Assembly (NCBI RefSeq): GCF_002633015.1
Contig: NZ_NSIU01000003.1
Span: forward strand, 62,001 to 126,000
Reading direction: 5' to 3'
DNA from: Sulfuricurvum sp. PD_MW2
Lineage (GTDB): Bacteria; Campylobacterota; Campylobacteria; Campylobacterales; Sulfurimonadaceae
DNA length: 64,000 bases
Shown here piece after piece: positions 37,934-47,727 of this stretch. The notes beneath the pieces were generated by a model that was not told the origin of the DNA, made no database searches, and saw only the letters and a program-made list of their open reading frames with translations. Within the stretch, counting starts at the first letter, position 1. Each line of letters starts with the position of its first letter. A program made the translations under genes and the position numbers.

Positions 37934-38158
37934 TTATTTCTTGACCACAATGGTCCAGTCAGCTTCGTTGAATTTCAACGAGTTCATGAGTTCACACCCA
38001 AGATCTTTAACCAAATCTGCCGATTGTTGTACCGGAGTAAAATCACCGATCTCAAATAAGAAAATCAATACTTCGCCGTTCACCGCTTCGTTTTTGATAA
38101 TCTCGGACATGCGGCCTGCAAAATTTTCTTTTAAATGACGTAAATCGTAACGTTTCAC
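37934..38158 (-). CDS. Small NuoE-position protein of complex I
   Basis: The 74-residue protein sits exactly where nuoE is found in other operons but has no cysteine cluster motif of the [2Fe-2S] NuoE. Its sequence (MKRYDLRHLK; FEIGDFTPV; LNFNEADWT-like FNEADWTIVVKK ending) matches the short proteins of C. jejuni and H. pylori in the same operon slot. It is probably a structural adaptor for the altered input module. It is 12 bases after nuoD and 9 before the NuoF substitute. Confidence 0.82.
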   Translation of the reverse strand: MKRYDLRHLKENFAGRMSEIIKNEAVNGEVLIFLFEIGDFTPVQQSADLVKDLGCELMNSLKFNEADWTIVVKK

Positions 38159-38170
38159 TGCATGCTCCTT

Positions 38171-39397
38171 TTAGCGGTCTACTTCACCGAAGACGATATT
38201 GGTCGTCCCGATGATCGATACAACGTCCGGAATATAGTGACCCGGCAATAAGTCGGTCAAAATTCCAGTATGCCAGAATGACGGCGCACGTAGTTTAAGA
38301 CGGTACGGATACGCACCCCCTTGGCTGTTGATGTAGTAACCGAGTTCCCCTTTCGGTGATTCAGTCGCTACGTAGACTTCTCCCACTGGAGGACGCATAC
38401 CTTGTGTCACAAGGACAAAGTGTTGCATCAACGAGTAGTTTTGAGTCATGATATCAATTTTCGGAGCTGAAATATATTGCGGCGCATGTGCCATCAACTC
38501 CGGCGTCGTATCGGCGTACATATCGAGTACTTGGTACAAGATTTTTGCCGATTCGCGCATCTCTGCCATGTAAAGTTTATAGCGAGCGTAGTTGTCCCCT
38601 TTGTCCGAAACCGGAACACTGAACTCTACTTCGTCATAAAGTTCATATGGCTCTTCTTTACGGATATCCCACTCGACGCCCGACGCACGGAGCATTACCC
38701 CTGAACAACCCCAGCTCAAAGCCATCTCTTTTGAGATAACCCCGACGTTTTCCATACGCATTTTCCAAATACGGTTAGAGTCCAAAAGGTCTTCGTAATC
38801 TTTGATATTTTCCGGCAGTTTATCGAGGAATTTACGCAAATCCGCGATGAAGTTATCCGGTAAATCGAGCGGAACTCCACCGATACGAACGGCAGCGTGA
38901 GTCAAACGGGCACCGCAGTAATCTTCGATCAAATCCATTAAATATTCGCGTTCACGGAATGCGAACAAGAAGACCGTCATCGCACCGATATCAAGTGCGG
39001 TGGTCGCCAACCAAAATAGGTGCGACATCAAACGGTTCGTTTCAAGAAGCATCATACGGATCACTTTAGCACGACGCGGTACTTCAAGACCAATCAATTT
39101 CTCTACCGCAAGAGCAAAGCCGTAGTTGTTTGAACTCGATGCGATATAGTCCATACGATCCGTCGTCGGCATGAACTCGTTATAGATCATATTCTCCGCC
39201 ATCTTTTCCATACCCCGGTGGAGATACCCGATATCCGGATGTGCTTTAGTGATCTGTTCTTGTTGCAAATGAAGCATCAAACGCAACTGTCCGTGCGCCG
39301 ATGGATGCTGCGGACCGAAGTTGAGAATCAGTTCATTGTCATCACGATCAAAGGTGATGTTTTCAAAAAAAGGTCGTAATCTATTGGCTTGTTGCAT
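38171..39397 (-). CDS. nuoD: Complex I subunit NuoD (49 kDa)
   Basis: NuoD forms the quinone pocket with NuoB. The 408-residue protein carries [16 protein letters not shown] and [15 protein letters not shown], including the quinone-site His, and the C-terminal [18 protein letters not shown]-type ending ([19 protein letters not shown]). It is separate from NuoC, unlike the fused NuoCD of enterobacteria. It starts 11 bases after nuoC. Confidence 0.96.
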   Translation of the reverse strand: MQQANRLRPFFENITFDRDDNELILNFGPQHPSAHGQLRLMLHLQQEQITKAHPDIGYLHRGMEKMAENMIYNEFMPTTDRMDYIASSSNNYGFALAVEKLIGLEVPRRAKVIRMMLLETNRLMSHLFWLATTALDIGAMTVFLFAFREREYLMDLIEDYCGARLTHAAVRIGGVPLDLPDNFIADLRKFLDKLPENIKDYEDLLDSNRIWKMRMENVGVISKEMALSWGCSGVMLRASGVEWDIRKEEPYELYDEVEFSVPVSDKGDNYARYKLYMAEMRESAKILYQVLDMYADTTPELMAHAPQYISAPKIDIMTQNYSLMQHFVLVTQGMRPPVGEVYVATESPKGELGYYINSQGGAYPYRLKLRAPSFWHTGILTDLLPGHYIPDVVSIIGTTNIVFGEVDR

Positions 39398-39408
39398 ACT
39401 GTAATTCC

Positions 39409-40215
39409 TTAACGATCGCGATCAGAGATCACAACGCTTTTTTCTGCGTCAAATTTTTGAATCATGAATACACCCTCAGACTCTTGATATACAAGAGGTG
39501 TATCCGGTTCACCCTGGCTGATATCGGCACCGCGAGGTACTTCGTGACCCAAACGGGCGAAACGTTCGGTGTCATAACGATCCACGCGTGCAGAATCACG
39601 GTTTTCAGGCCCGATAATGTCACGTGCCTCTTTTCCGAAAATACGATCAACTTCATACCATTGCGCAAACTCATCCCCTTGGAGCGGATAGCTTTTACGA
39701 AGCGGGAATCCTTCCCAGTCATCCGGCATCAAAATACGTTTCATGTACGGATGATTGTTGATGACCACACCAAACATATCGTACATTTCACGCTCCGACC
39801 AATCAGCCGAACGGAAGAGTTTTTCAACACTTTGAATCGACTCTTTTTCACTAATTTTACATTTTACACGGATACGTTTGCGTTTGCTCATGCTGAGCAT
39901 TTGATAGAAAATTTCAAATTTTCCTTCAGATGAGAGCCAATCGATTGCCGAGAGTTCAGAGAGCTGATTGTACTCAAGTTCATTTTTGAGCAATTCAATC
40001 ACGCCGTAGTTGTCGTGAGCATTGATCACAACCACCATTTGTCCTACTTGGATGTAGGCATCCAAAACCTCAAACTTTGATTTGATCGCTTCAAGGTCGC
40101 TTGCAAATACTGCATCCTCGGAAACATCAGTTTTTGCTACTTGAGGAGCAACCCAATAACGGTCGGTGTAATAGGGTTTTTTCTGTACATCGTCTTTAGG
40201 GGTGTAAGATCTCAT
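39409..40215 (-). CDS. nuoC: Complex I subunit NuoC (30 kDa)
   Basis: The 268-residue NuoC has its signature [18 protein letters not shown] and [18 protein letters not shown]. An N-terminal extension of about 70 residues and a C-terminal tail of about 60 residues (from about residue 205) make it longer than the core family domain. It shares one base with nuoB. Confidence 0.95.
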   Translation of the reverse strand: MRSYTPKDDVQKKPYYTDRYWVAPQVAKTDVSEDAVFASDLEAIKSKFEVLDAYIQVGQMVVVINAHDNYGVIELLKNELEYNQLSELSAIDWLSSEGKFEIFYQMLSMSKRKRIRVKCKISEKESIQSVEKLFRSADWSEREMYDMFGVVINNHPYMKRILMPDDWEGFPLRKSYPLQGDEFAQWYEVDRIFGKEARDIIGPENRDSARVDRYDTERFARLGHEVPRGADISQGEPDTPLVYQESEGVFMIQKFDAEKSVVISDRDR

Positions 40216-40724
40216 TACATCAGCCTTTTTGGTTTTTGAGCACGTGATGCGCTCTCACGTCGAATTTTTTGTTGAAGCAGCAATACCGCATATTGCAATG
40301 TTTCAGGACGTGGAGCACATCCTGGAAGATACAAATCAACAGGGATGACACGATCCACACCTTGAACCGTCGCATACGTGTTAAACATACCACCGGTATT
40401 CGCACAAGAGCCCATTGAGATAACCCATTTTGGCTCAGTCATTTGATCGTACAAACGACGAATAAACTCAGCATGTTTTTTGGTCAGTGTACCCGCAACA
40501 ACCATGAGTTCTGCCTGACGCGGTGAAGCACGGAAAATAGTTCCGAAACGGTCAAAATCGTAACGTGATGCACCCGATGCCATCATCTCAATACCACAAC
40601 ACGCCAATCCATACGTCAGTGCCCAAAGGGAGTTTGAACGACCCCAATTGACCACTTTGTCGATTGTCGTCAATGCGACGGGAAGCCCGCCGTCTTTCAG
40701 ATAATTTACTTGATGTTGTGCCAT
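40215..40724 (-). CDS. nuoB: Complex I subunit NuoB (N2 cluster)
   Basis: NuoB holds the N2 [4Fe-4S] cluster that reduces quinone. Ligands appear as [20 protein letters not shown] and [11 protein letters not shown]. The ATG at 40724 (MAQHQVNYL) is chosen since AGAAAGGGG lies at a suitable distance; an in-frame TTG at 40745 would add seven residues and lacks support. The start overlaps nuoA by 19 bases. Confidence 0.95.
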   Translation of the reverse strand: MAQHQVNYLKDGGLPVALTTIDKVVNWGRSNSLWALTYGLACCGIEMMASGASRYDFDRFGTIFRASPRQAELMVVAGTLTKKHAEFIRRLYDQMTEPKWVISMGSCANTGGMFNTYATVQGVDRVIPVDLYLPGCAPRPETLQYAVLLLQQKIRRESASRAQKPKRLM

Positions 40725-41095
40725 TCGAGCGCCCCTTTCTTCCAAGCGTAAACAAAACCGATAGCGAGTAGCAAGATGAACATCATCATCTCAGCAAAAC
40801 CGAACCAACCGAGCAATTTAAAATCGATTGCCCATGGAAACATGAAAACAATCTCGACATCAAACAATAAAAACAGTAATGCGAAGAGATAAAACTGTGT
40901 CGAAATACGGTTAGGTTGTTTCGTCACTTCCGGTCCACACTCGTAAACCGTCAACTTTATCTTTTCAGTATCTTTGGCCGCCAATGCCCGACTGGCAAGG
41001 CGTGCAATCACGGTAGTCGCGTAAAACGCGCCAAACGTTAACACAAACAGTACAAATACCCCAAAATAGGGATTTGCTACGTTGTAATGCTCCAT
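40706..41095 (-). CDS. nuoA: Complex I subunit NuoA
   Basis: NuoA is a small three-span membrane subunit. The 129-residue protein carries the signature [18 protein letters not shown] followed by [15 protein letters not shown]. It is the first gene of the operon, with AAAGG before the ATG and a leader of about 80 bases from the likely promoter. Confidence 0.95.
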   Translation of the reverse strand: MEHYNVANPYFGVFVLFVLTFGAFYATTVIARLASRALAAKDTEKIKLTVYECGPEVTKQPNRISTQFYLFALLFLLFDVEIVFMFPWAIDFKLLGWFGFAEMMMFILLLAIGFVYAWKKGALEWHNIK

Positions 41096-41408
41096 AGTTC
41101 CGACCTTTTTATGGTTGATGGCATATCCCGCAGTTGAGCAAAGCTCCCCTACGATCTACGTTTTTAATAAAAACAGTTGTTGCACTATAACAAAAAGAGA
41201 ATTAAACGAACCCTTATACACCCAATTTTTTTATTGCAATGTCACGATAAGAAACATATCATTTTTCATTTTTAGATCTTAATGTTAAAATTCGTAACAC
41301 ATACAATGGAAGATTATTATATTCGTATCAAATCGGAACAAGTACTAAGCAATTATGGGGATTTAACTGGTGGGAAGCAGCACAAAATGTGCTACTTTGG
41401 GAAGCAAT
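41096..41408. other. 313-base intergenic region upstream of the nuo operon
   Basis: This region holds the presumed nuo promoter and leader (41096-41190), including a small dyad GAGC/GCTC at 41134-41144. Beyond that are AT-rich sequence, a weak dyad AGCACA/TGTGCT (41379-41384/41388-41393) and a direct repeat GGGAAGCA (41372-41379, 41399-41406) after the chemoreceptor stop. A 53-codon open frame (from 41283, plus strand) runs into the antisense of the chemoreceptor gene and has no ribosome site. I see no RNA gene with clear structure. Confidence 0.5.
41184..41189 (-). promoter_or_regulatory. Putative -10 for the nuo operon
   Basis: Reads TATAGT on the minus strand, about 90 bases before the nuoA ATG. 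A TATAAG about 30 bases further upstream is an alternative. No clear -35 or operator. Confidence 0.4.
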
Positions 41409-42503
41409 TTAGTGTTTTTCTTGAAGCATTCGGTCTAATGTATTAAAAACACTGTCGCTCGCGTGCTCCATCTCTTCAAAGATTTTAACAAAACGATCCG
41501 ATCCGATCTCATCGGTTTTCATCAAATCGAAAATTTTATGGGTCGAGTTATGAACAATCGAGTGCGGAGATTCGAGAGAAGAGTAGCTTGGTGTTTTCTT
41601 GAAAAAATCAGCCCCTTCACCCTCATAATACCATTTACCTAAACGGCAGTTATGGTGATCGACAAATGCAAACTGCTCTTTTTTCGTGATTGCTGAAAGA
41701 TAAGTATTCACTTTCCAAATGACATGATCGAGTTTGGCCAAACTCATAAATACACGTTCTGCGGTATGTTCCGTTTGAGTAAATGTCACACGCATCATTT
41801 GGGCATTATGTTCCATATTGTCATTAAAGCTGCTGATCGATTCATTGGATTCGTGTATGTTCTCTTGAACTTGTTCGAATTTTTCACCGATTGTCGTAAC
41901 GTCTTGCTTCATCGATTGCAGCGATATATTGATTTCACTGATCGCTTTATCGGTACGGTCGGCAAGTTTGCGCACTTCATCCGCAACGACGGCAAAGCCC
42001 CGCCCATGCTCACCGGCACGCGCTGCTTCGATAGCTGCATTCAATGCCAAAAGATTGGTTTGATCTGAGATATCTTTGATCAATACTAAAATACTTGCGA
42101 CATCTTGGGCACGATCAGAGAGTGCTTTGACCGTATCCATCGACTCTAATGCCAAACCGTTCAACCCCTCTAACGTACTCGAAATACCCGATGCTCTTTG
42201 TCCGAGTTCGACGATGTTTCCAAGTAATTCATTGGATTTGATAATATTTTCTTTTGATGAAGAAACCGATGATGCCATATTCCCCTGAATATCCACCAAA
42301 TTTTTCTTCAATTGTTCATTTTGATATTTCATCATGATGGAAGCATTCACGAAATGTTCGTGATCTGATTCTTGAGCACTTTGCGATTCGTACTCATACA
42401 CTTTTTGGGATAATTCCCGATTTTGATCTCGAAGTTCCCTGTTCTCTTTTTGAAGAGCTGCAATTTCCTCTTTTAATGCGGTATCATCACTAAACCAACC
42501 CAT
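41409..42503 (-). CDS. Soluble methyl-accepting chemotaxis protein with C-terminal CZB domain
   Basis: The 364-residue receptor has no membrane span and no N-terminal ligand domain, only a coiled coil (about residues 8-60). The signalling hairpin contains [40 protein letters not shown] (split here: [20 protein letters not shown], then [20 protein letters not shown]). The C terminus is a chemoreceptor zinc-binding domain: [31 protein letters not shown] and [11 protein letters not shown] supply the three His and one Cys. CZB receptors such as TlpD sense oxidants or zinc in the cytoplasm; the ligand here is inferred by family. Single-gene unit. Confidence 0.9.
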   Translation of the reverse strand: MGWFSDDTALKEEIAALQKENRELRDQNRELSQKVYEYESQSAQESDHEHFVNASIMMKYQNEQLKKNLVDIQGNMASSVSSSKENIIKSNELLGNIVELGQRASGISSTLEGLNGLALESMDTVKALSDRAQDVASILVLIKDISDQTNLLALNAAIEAARAGEHGRGFAVVADEVRKLADRTDKAISEINISLQSMKQDVTTIGEKFEQVQENIHESNESISSFNDNMEHNAQMMRVTFTQTEHTAERVFMSLAKLDHVIWKVNTYLSAITKKEQFAFVDHHNCRLGKWYYEGEGADFFKKTPSYSSLESPHSIVHNSTHKIFDLMKTDEIGSDRFVKIFEEMEHASDSVFNTLDRMLQEKH

Positions 42504-42533
42504 ATTACGCTCCGTTTTTAGCTTCTCGCGGAG

Positions 42534-42539
42534 ATTATA
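42534..42539 (-). promoter_or_regulatory. Putative -10 for the chemoreceptor gene
   Basis: Perfect TATAAT on the minus strand, about 30 bases before the ATG at 42503. No sigma-28 or sigma-54 type element was seen, so this receptor may not be in the flagellar regulon. Confidence 0.5.
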
Positions 42540-42605
42540 CCAGTCGTTTGTCGCAAAACTATTTCATTTGTTAATTTTTAGTTATTTTGAGATATTTTTT
42601 TGATA

Positions 42606-44342
42606 TTAATGGTTCAAGAAGCCTACGGATTTTTCATTCTCAAAACTTCCCGAACGCTCCTTTTGGATTTCGGCAATAAAATCATCAAGTCTAAAAACGC
42701 CCTCTTTTCGCGCTGCAACGTTATACGCGGTATTTTTGATGATCAAATTGATTTGACCTCCGGTGAGCGTATACGAGGCTAATTTTTCAACATCAAATCC
42801 GTTTTCAAACGGTGCATTTTTCGGAAGCATCATTTTCCACAACATTAGACGCTGCTTTTGGTCCGGTTTTTTGAACTCAATTTTGTAATTAAACCGGCGC
42901 GAAAACGCCTGATCGATATTTTCGAGCAGATTGGTCGTTGCGATCAAGATCCCCTGAAATTTTTCGATCTGCTCCAAAAAGATATTTTGCATCTGATTGT
43001 GCATCTGATCCGCAGACGAACCGATCCCTGATGAGCGGGAAGATAAGAATTGATCGGCTTCATTCAAAAGCAAAATCGGCTCTGTTTTTGTCTGATGGGT
43101 CAAATCGGCATAGGTATCGAAAATTTTACGAACATTTTTTTCCGATTCACCCACGTACATTGAGAGGATCTTCGAACAGTCAAAACTGAGTATCTGCCGT
43201 TTCAAAGAGCGTGCCAATGAGTGTGCTGTCAATGTTTTTCCAGTCCCCGGAGGGCCGTAAAAAATGATTCGTGCATCGATCCCCGCTTTTTTATCTTTCA
43301 CCCCCCATTCATGAAGACGTGCGATCACTTCACGATCCAGCTGACGCATCAAATTTGAGAGAGTTTGTTCAGTCGAAGGGTTGAGTACTACGTTTTCAAG
43401 CGATGTTGTCGGTTCGATCAATTCAAAAATTTCCTGCTCTTTGATGAGCATATCGAGTTTGAGTTTGCGTACTTTTTTCTTTTTCTGCGGGTGCATAATC
43501 GATTGCAATACTTCATCAACGATATAGAAAGCACGGCTGATACCCCCAAACGGATTGAGCATCTCCTCATAGTCGATTACTTCATCACTGATGAGTCGTG
43601 AGCCGTCTTCAAGAAGAGCGCGGTTTTTGATCCGCTCATAATCATCGAAACTGATCAAATCGATGAGGGTATTCATCTCACGCAGATTTCCCTCGGTCGC
43701 GCTGTACTCCTCTTTGAGAAGTGCCAAAAAGATCACCTGCTCTTTTGGTTCAAGCTTTTTTTGTTTGAAAAAGCGATCGAGCACCACATCGAGTGAGGTT
43801 TGGGCAATCCGCTCATCGATACGTTTTTCGAGGAGATCGAGTTTGTTTTGGATACGGTTGATTCCAAGGGAGTGCTCATTGCCGTTATGGCGGATAATCG
43901 ACATTTTTTGGTACAGCTCAATACGAAAAAACTGATCTTGGAGGTACTCCAAATGATCGGCGTAGGGTTTGATATCCGGAAGCGTCATCTCCAATGACCC
44001 CTCTTCGAGGAGCTTCATAAAAATTGAGGTCAATGCCACCGGTGTATTGTAAAGCTCCAAATGGGATAACTCACTGATTTTGAGAGGGGTAAAAGAGTGG
44101 TGAGTGATCCATCCCAATTCCAAAAGGGTTTTGACCTCACCGAAATGTTCCAAATAGGTATAATCATCCGCACCATACAACTCTTGTAGGAGTTCGGCGA
44201 CGATAACGTCTTCTTGAGATTGCAAAAATTTTCGGGTCAGAAGCTGTAAAATTTTCGCTTCCTCTACCGTACATTTAAGCTGCGAAAAAATACCCGTTTT
44301 TTCAATCGTTTTGTTTTCTAAAAAATCAACTAAAAATTTCAA
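42606..44342 (-). CDS. AAA-family ATPase of unknown role
   Basis: The 578-residue protein has a helical N-terminal region of about 310 residues and one C-terminal AAA module. Walker A is GPPGTGKT (363-370); the Walker B position is ILLLNEAD (423-430), with Asn427 in place of the usual Asp before the catalytic Glu. The pore-like segment is SMYVGESEKNVR and the sensor/arginine-finger region is ATTNLLENIDQAFSRRF. This is the FtsH/CDC48-like classic AAA group, used for remodelling or unfolding proteins. The start is TTG with AAGGA five bases upstream. Substrate unknown; neighbours (chemoreceptor, nfo) give no clear hint. Confidence 0.8.
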   Translation of the reverse strand: MKFLVDFLENKTIEKTGIFSQLKCTVEEAKILQLLTRKFLQSQEDVIVAELLQELYGADDYTYLEHFGEVKTLLELGWITHHSFTPLKISELSHLELYNTPVALTSIFMKLLEEGSLEMTLPDIKPYADHLEYLQDQFFRIELYQKMSIIRHNGNEHSLGINRIQNKLDLLEKRIDERIAQTSLDVVLDRFFKQKKLEPKEQVIFLALLKEEYSATEGNLREMNTLIDLISFDDYERIKNRALLEDGSRLISDEVIDYEEMLNPFGGISRAFYIVDEVLQSIMHPQKKKKVRKLKLDMLIKEQEIFELIEPTTSLENVVLNPSTEQTLSNLMRQLDREVIARLHEWGVKDKKAGIDARIIFYGPPGTGKTLTAHSLARSLKRQILSFDCSKILSMYVGESEKNVRKIFDTYADLTHQTKTEPILLLNEADQFLSSRSSGIGSSADQMHNQMQNIFLEQIEKFQGILIATTNLLENIDQAFSRRFNYKIEFKKPDQKQRLMLWKMMLPKNAPFENGFDVEKLASYTLTGGQINLIIKNTAYNVAARKEGVFRLDDFIAEIQKERSGSFENEKSVGFLNH

Positions 44343-44397
44343 TGCTGTCCTTGTGTGAATCCGTTTTGTATTTTATCTCGTAGGAGAGATTCTATCC

Positions 44398-45246
44398 TTA
44401 AATAGACTGGAATGAATAGAGTAATTCAATCTCCTGAGCCCATATCGCCTCATCGATCGTTTCCAATACCAATGGGATATTGTCCATCCTCGGATCGTTC
44501 ATAATGAAGCCGAAAGCATCGAGACCAATTTTACCTTTTCCAATCGAATCGTGTCGATCGACGTGACTGCCAAGATCAGGTTTAGAATCGTTGATATGCA
44601 TTCCACGCAAATAATTGAATCCTACAATCCTCTCAAATTCCGACCATGTTGCATCATAGGCCTCTCGGGTTCGAATATCGTATCCTGCAGTGAACATATG
44701 ACACGTATCGATACAAACACCTACTCGTGATTTATCCTCAATTCGCTCGATGATCGCGGCTAGCTGTTCAAACGAATATCCCAGATTGCTTCCCTGTCCT
44801 GCAGTATTCTCTATCACCAATGTAACTCCCTCGGTGACACTCAGCGCTTCGTTCATGCTCATCGCGATCCGATCGATGCACTCCTCTTCGCTGATCTGTT
44901 TGAGGTGACTCCCCGGATGAAAATTGAGCCGATCAAGCCCAAGCTGCATACAGCGACGTGTTTCATCGATAAACGCTTCGAGCGATTTTTGCCGTTTGTC
45001 CTCTTCAGGGTGTCCGAGATTGATCAGATACGAATCGTGCGGCAGCACGTGACATGGCAAAATACCGCTTTTGACAAGATTGTCTTTAAAAAGTCCGATG
45101 GTCTCATCATCCAGTGGCTTCGCTGCCCATTGTTTTTGGTTTTTCGTAAAAAGGGCAAACGCCTTTGCCCCGATCGCCATTGCATTAAGCGGGGCATTAA
45201 AAACACCCCCCGACGCCGAAACGTGAGCACCGACAAATTTAGCCAT
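44398..45246 (-). CDS. nfo: Endonuclease IV (AP endonuclease)
   Basis: Nfo cuts at abasic sites during base excision repair, using three zinc ions. The 282-residue TIM barrel shows the metal ligands in [34 protein letters not shown] and [20 protein letters not shown]. It follows the aminotransferase gene by 30 bases in the same direction and is probably co-transcribed with it. Confidence 0.95.
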   Translation of the reverse strand: MAKFVGAHVSASGGVFNAPLNAMAIGAKAFALFTKNQKQWAAKPLDDETIGLFKDNLVKSGILPCHVLPHDSYLINLGHPEEDKRQKSLEAFIDETRRCMQLGLDRLNFHPGSHLKQISEEECIDRIAMSMNEALSVTEGVTLVIENTAGQGSNLGYSFEQLAAIIERIEDKSRVGVCIDTCHMFTAGYDIRTREAYDATWSEFERIVGFNYLRGMHINDSKPDLGSHVDRHDSIGKGKIGLDAFGFIMNDPRMDNIPLVLETIDEAIWAQEIELLYSFQSI

Positions 45247-45276
45247 GTATATTCCTGATAATTGATTAATCGTATT

Positions 45277-46425
45277 TTAGCGAAGTTTTCGTATTCTCTT
45301 CGCCGCCTCTTCGAGTACATCAAGGGGTTTAGAATAGCAAAAGCGAACCAGGTTGCATCCCGCATCATCGTGATAAAATGCCCGTCCCGGAACAGATGCA
45401 ACCCCAGTTTTTTCCAAAATCGCCATCGCTTTGTCAAAATCATCGCTTCCTCTAACACTGCTCACATCGGTCATGACATAATATGCGCCATTTGGAATAC
45501 TCGGATTCAATCCTGCATCACGGAGTGCTCCGCAAAAGAGATCGCGTTTGTGTTCATGGAGTCGGGCAAGCTCGTTGTAGTACTCATCCCCAAGTTCTTC
45601 CAATCCTATTGCCGCACCGATCTGCAACGGTGCAGGGGCACAAACGTAAATTAGATCGTTGAGCTGTGCCATCGCTTCGATAACACTCACGGGAGCAATC
45701 GCATATCCCAATCGCCATCCGGTGATACTAAACACTTTGGAAAATCCGCTCAGCACAACGCATCGGTCTTTGAGACTTGGGACACTCAGTGCCGTGATAT
45801 GAACTGCGTCACCGTACAAAAAGTGCTCGTACATCTCATCCGCAAACACGATCAGATCGTGTTTTTCGGCAAACGCTCCGATGTGCTCCAACTCTTCATG
45901 CGTATAAACTTTTCCGCTCGGGTTGGCGGGGTTGCAAATCACCATTGCTCTCGTTTTAGGAGTCACGACGGCTTCGAGTGCATCCATATCGAGATTCCAC
46001 TCCGGAGCTTCCAGCCGTACAAAGGTAGGAACCGCACCAAGAGAGGTCAGGGTGGAGCGATGATACCCATAATAAGGTTCAAATAAAATCACCTCATCAC
46101 CGGGGTTGAGCAGAGCCATACACGCCGTATAAAACGCCCCCGTCGCACCATCAGAGACCAAAACCTGCTCCGACTCAATCTCAACCTCATAAAAACGTTT
46201 CATTTTCGCGGCGATAGCATTGCGCAATCGTGGCAATCCCTCGGTCGGAGTATAGATATTTACGCCAGCGTTCATCGCAGCATACGCCCCTTCAATGACG
46301 ATGCGGGGAACTTCAAGATCGCAGACCCCTTGTGCCATATTGATCCCGTTTCGTGCATTGCATGCCCGCGTCATAGATCGGATATGGGATTGTTCGACCG
46401 TTCCGCTGCGTTGACTGAGTTTCAT
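45277..46425 (-). CDS. PLP-dependent aminotransferase, class I
   Basis: A fold-type I aminotransferase of 382 residues. The PLP lysine is in LSGFSKVFSITGWRLGY, the pyridine-binding region is in NPANPSGKVYTHEEL, and the C-terminal RFCYSKP Arg binds the substrate carboxylate. The amino donor is not clear: aspartate, methionine or kynurenine-type (MalY/PatA-like) use are all possible. It is preceded by TATAAT (46454-46459) and ribosome site GGGAG. nfo follows. Confidence 0.85.
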   Translation of the reverse strand: MKLSQRSGTVEQSHIRSMTRACNARNGINMAQGVCDLEVPRIVIEGAYAAMNAGVNIYTPTEGLPRLRNAIAAKMKRFYEVEIESEQVLVSDGATGAFYTACMALLNPGDEVILFEPYYGYHRSTLTSLGAVPTFVRLEAPEWNLDMDALEAVVTPKTRAMVICNPANPSGKVYTHEELEHIGAFAEKHDLIVFADEMYEHFLYGDAVHITALSVPSLKDRCVVLSGFSKVFSITGWRLGYAIAPVSVIEAMAQLNDLIYVCAPAPLQIGAAIGLEELGDEYYNELARLHEHKRDLFCGALRDAGLNPSIPNGAYYVMTDVSSVRGSDDFDKAMAILEKTGVASVPGRAFYHDDAGCNLVRFCYSKPLDVLEEAAKRIRKLR

Positions 46426-46453
46426 CTGTAATTGCTCCCGAATAAAAGAGAGA

Positions 46454-46459
46454 ATTATA
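46454..46459 (-). promoter_or_regulatory. Putative -10 for aminotransferase-nfo
   Basis: TATAAT on the minus strand, about 29 bases before the ATG, overlapping the end of the upstream membrane-protein gene. It suggests separate transcription of this pair. Confidence 0.45.
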
Positions 46460-47687
46460 ACTTATCGCGCAAAAGCTTGATCACAATCGCTAACAAAACA
46501 CCGCCTGAGGCAATGAGGCTTAACGAACCTATCTTCCAAAGGATCGGATTATTCATCGCTATCGCCAGAGCGATACTCAACACACCGACCACTCCAAAGC
46601 CCCACTGCACATTTGCCCAACGTGTCGGAAGCAGCTGATGGAGCATCGGAACCTCCCGCTCATCGATATAGGGGGCATAACGTTCAAACCAGACCAAAAA
46701 AGGGACAATTTTATACAGATGCGCCGAAATCAAAAACCCTAAAAATCCAGCCGTCAAAAACCAAAATGACAAAATTACCACCGTCTCATCGCTGCATACT
46801 AGTGCATAGATCCCCAAACCGATCGAAAGGACCAACGCGATAAACGCTATGAGGACTGATCTCTCCCAGATATCGCTATAACCCCTTTTTTTCGTAGTAA
46901 AGATGCGATACACCTGTATCATATAATAGAGCACGGATCCGATTCCGATCCATAAGGCACTCTTTTGCAGCCACACCATTTGGAACATCGATGCAATAAT
47001 CATTGCACTGACAGAAGCGATCATCGTATAAAAACTGATTGTATGGTCTCGATCTGAGGGACGATTACATGCACCAAACATCGGAAGGACAACAGTGCTT
47101 ACTCCCATAATATTGAGCATCACGTATCCCCCAAACACAGCAAAAACATGTCCCATTCGCCATTGCGTCGGATCGGTATTGATAATCCCCGAATACGATA
47201 AAGCCATCCAGACTCCGACCCCCAGCCCAAATCCCAAAAAGAGAGTACTCCACTGCATCGAGCGGGTCACACTGGTTCGACGACGACTGCTACGAAGACT
47301 GATAAACAGATTGAACGCAAAAAGGCCCAACGCCAAAAATATGATCCCTCCTCCGATCGGAAGATATAGAGAAGATACAAAGAATCCAAACAAAAGAGTA
47401 CAAATTCCAATGAGGAGGAGAGGAAAAATCCAGCGAAATACAGAGGGATAGCGATGATAGACCTCGGCAACAACGACCGACATCTGCCCCATCGCACCGA
47501 TGATCACCATCATGACAAAACCGATCATATAGGAATGAACCCATCCGATCACGTTAAAATCGTGGAGACTCACACGTGATGAGAAGAAAAACAAAAAACT
47601 CATCGCCACGATATAAAAGAAAACAGCACTGATAAAATAGGGAGCAATCAGCCGAAGCGGAAGGGAAAAATTAGGGGAAACGTTCAT
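46455..47687 (-). CDS. Polytopic membrane protein resembling heme-copper oxidase subunit I / NnrS-type proteins
   Basis: The 410-residue protein has about twelve membrane spans and no other domain. Conserved-looking histidines lie in WVHSYMIGFVMMVIIGAMGQ, AEVYHRYP and RMGHVFAVFGGYVMLNIMGV, with a late HLYKIVPFLVWFERY. This spacing recalls subunit I-like proteins that bind haem but lack the full active-site set; NnrS-type proteins of nitrosative metabolism are the other candidates. It is a single-gene unit with a good promoter (47709-47714). Substrate and cofactor content unknown. Confidence 0.55.
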   Translation of the reverse strand: MNVSPNFSLPLRLIAPYFISAVFFYIVAMSFLFFFSSRVSLHDFNVIGWVHSYMIGFVMMVIIGAMGQMSVVVAEVYHRYPSVFRWIFPLLLIGICTLLFGFFVSSLYLPIGGGIIFLALGLFAFNLFISLRSSRRRTSVTRSMQWSTLFLGFGLGVGVWMALSYSGIINTDPTQWRMGHVFAVFGGYVMLNIMGVSTVVLPMFGACNRPSDRDHTISFYTMIASVSAMIIASMFQMVWLQKSALWIGIGSVLYYMIQVYRIFTTKKRGYSDIWERSVLIAFIALVLSIGLGIYALVCSDETVVILSFWFLTAGFLGFLISAHLYKIVPFLVWFERYAPYIDEREVPMLHQLLPTRWANVQWGFGVVGVLSIALAIAMNNPILWKIGSLSLIASGGVLLAIVIKLLRDKL

Positions 47688-47708
47688 TCTTACCCTTTTT
47701 TTCTATTG

Positions 47709-47714
47709 ATTATA
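47709..47714 (-). promoter_or_regulatory. Putative -10 for the 410-residue membrane protein
   Basis: TATAAT on the minus strand 21 bases before the ATG (47687), with AAAGGG as the ribosome site in the short leader. Confidence 0.5.
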
Positions 47715-47727
47715 CTCTATCAAAAAC

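Noticed and set aside
39457-39933. 158-codon plus-strand frame opposite nuoC
   Set aside because: Antisense shadow of nuoC without start signals.
41283-41444. A 53-codon plus-strand frame downstream of the chemoreceptor gene
   Set aside because: No ribosome site, unusual composition, and its last part is antisense to the chemoreceptor 3' end. More likely chance than a gene.
44905-45258. 117-codon plus-strand frame opposite nfo
   Set aside because: Antisense shadow over the conserved metal-site region of nfo, without regulatory signals.
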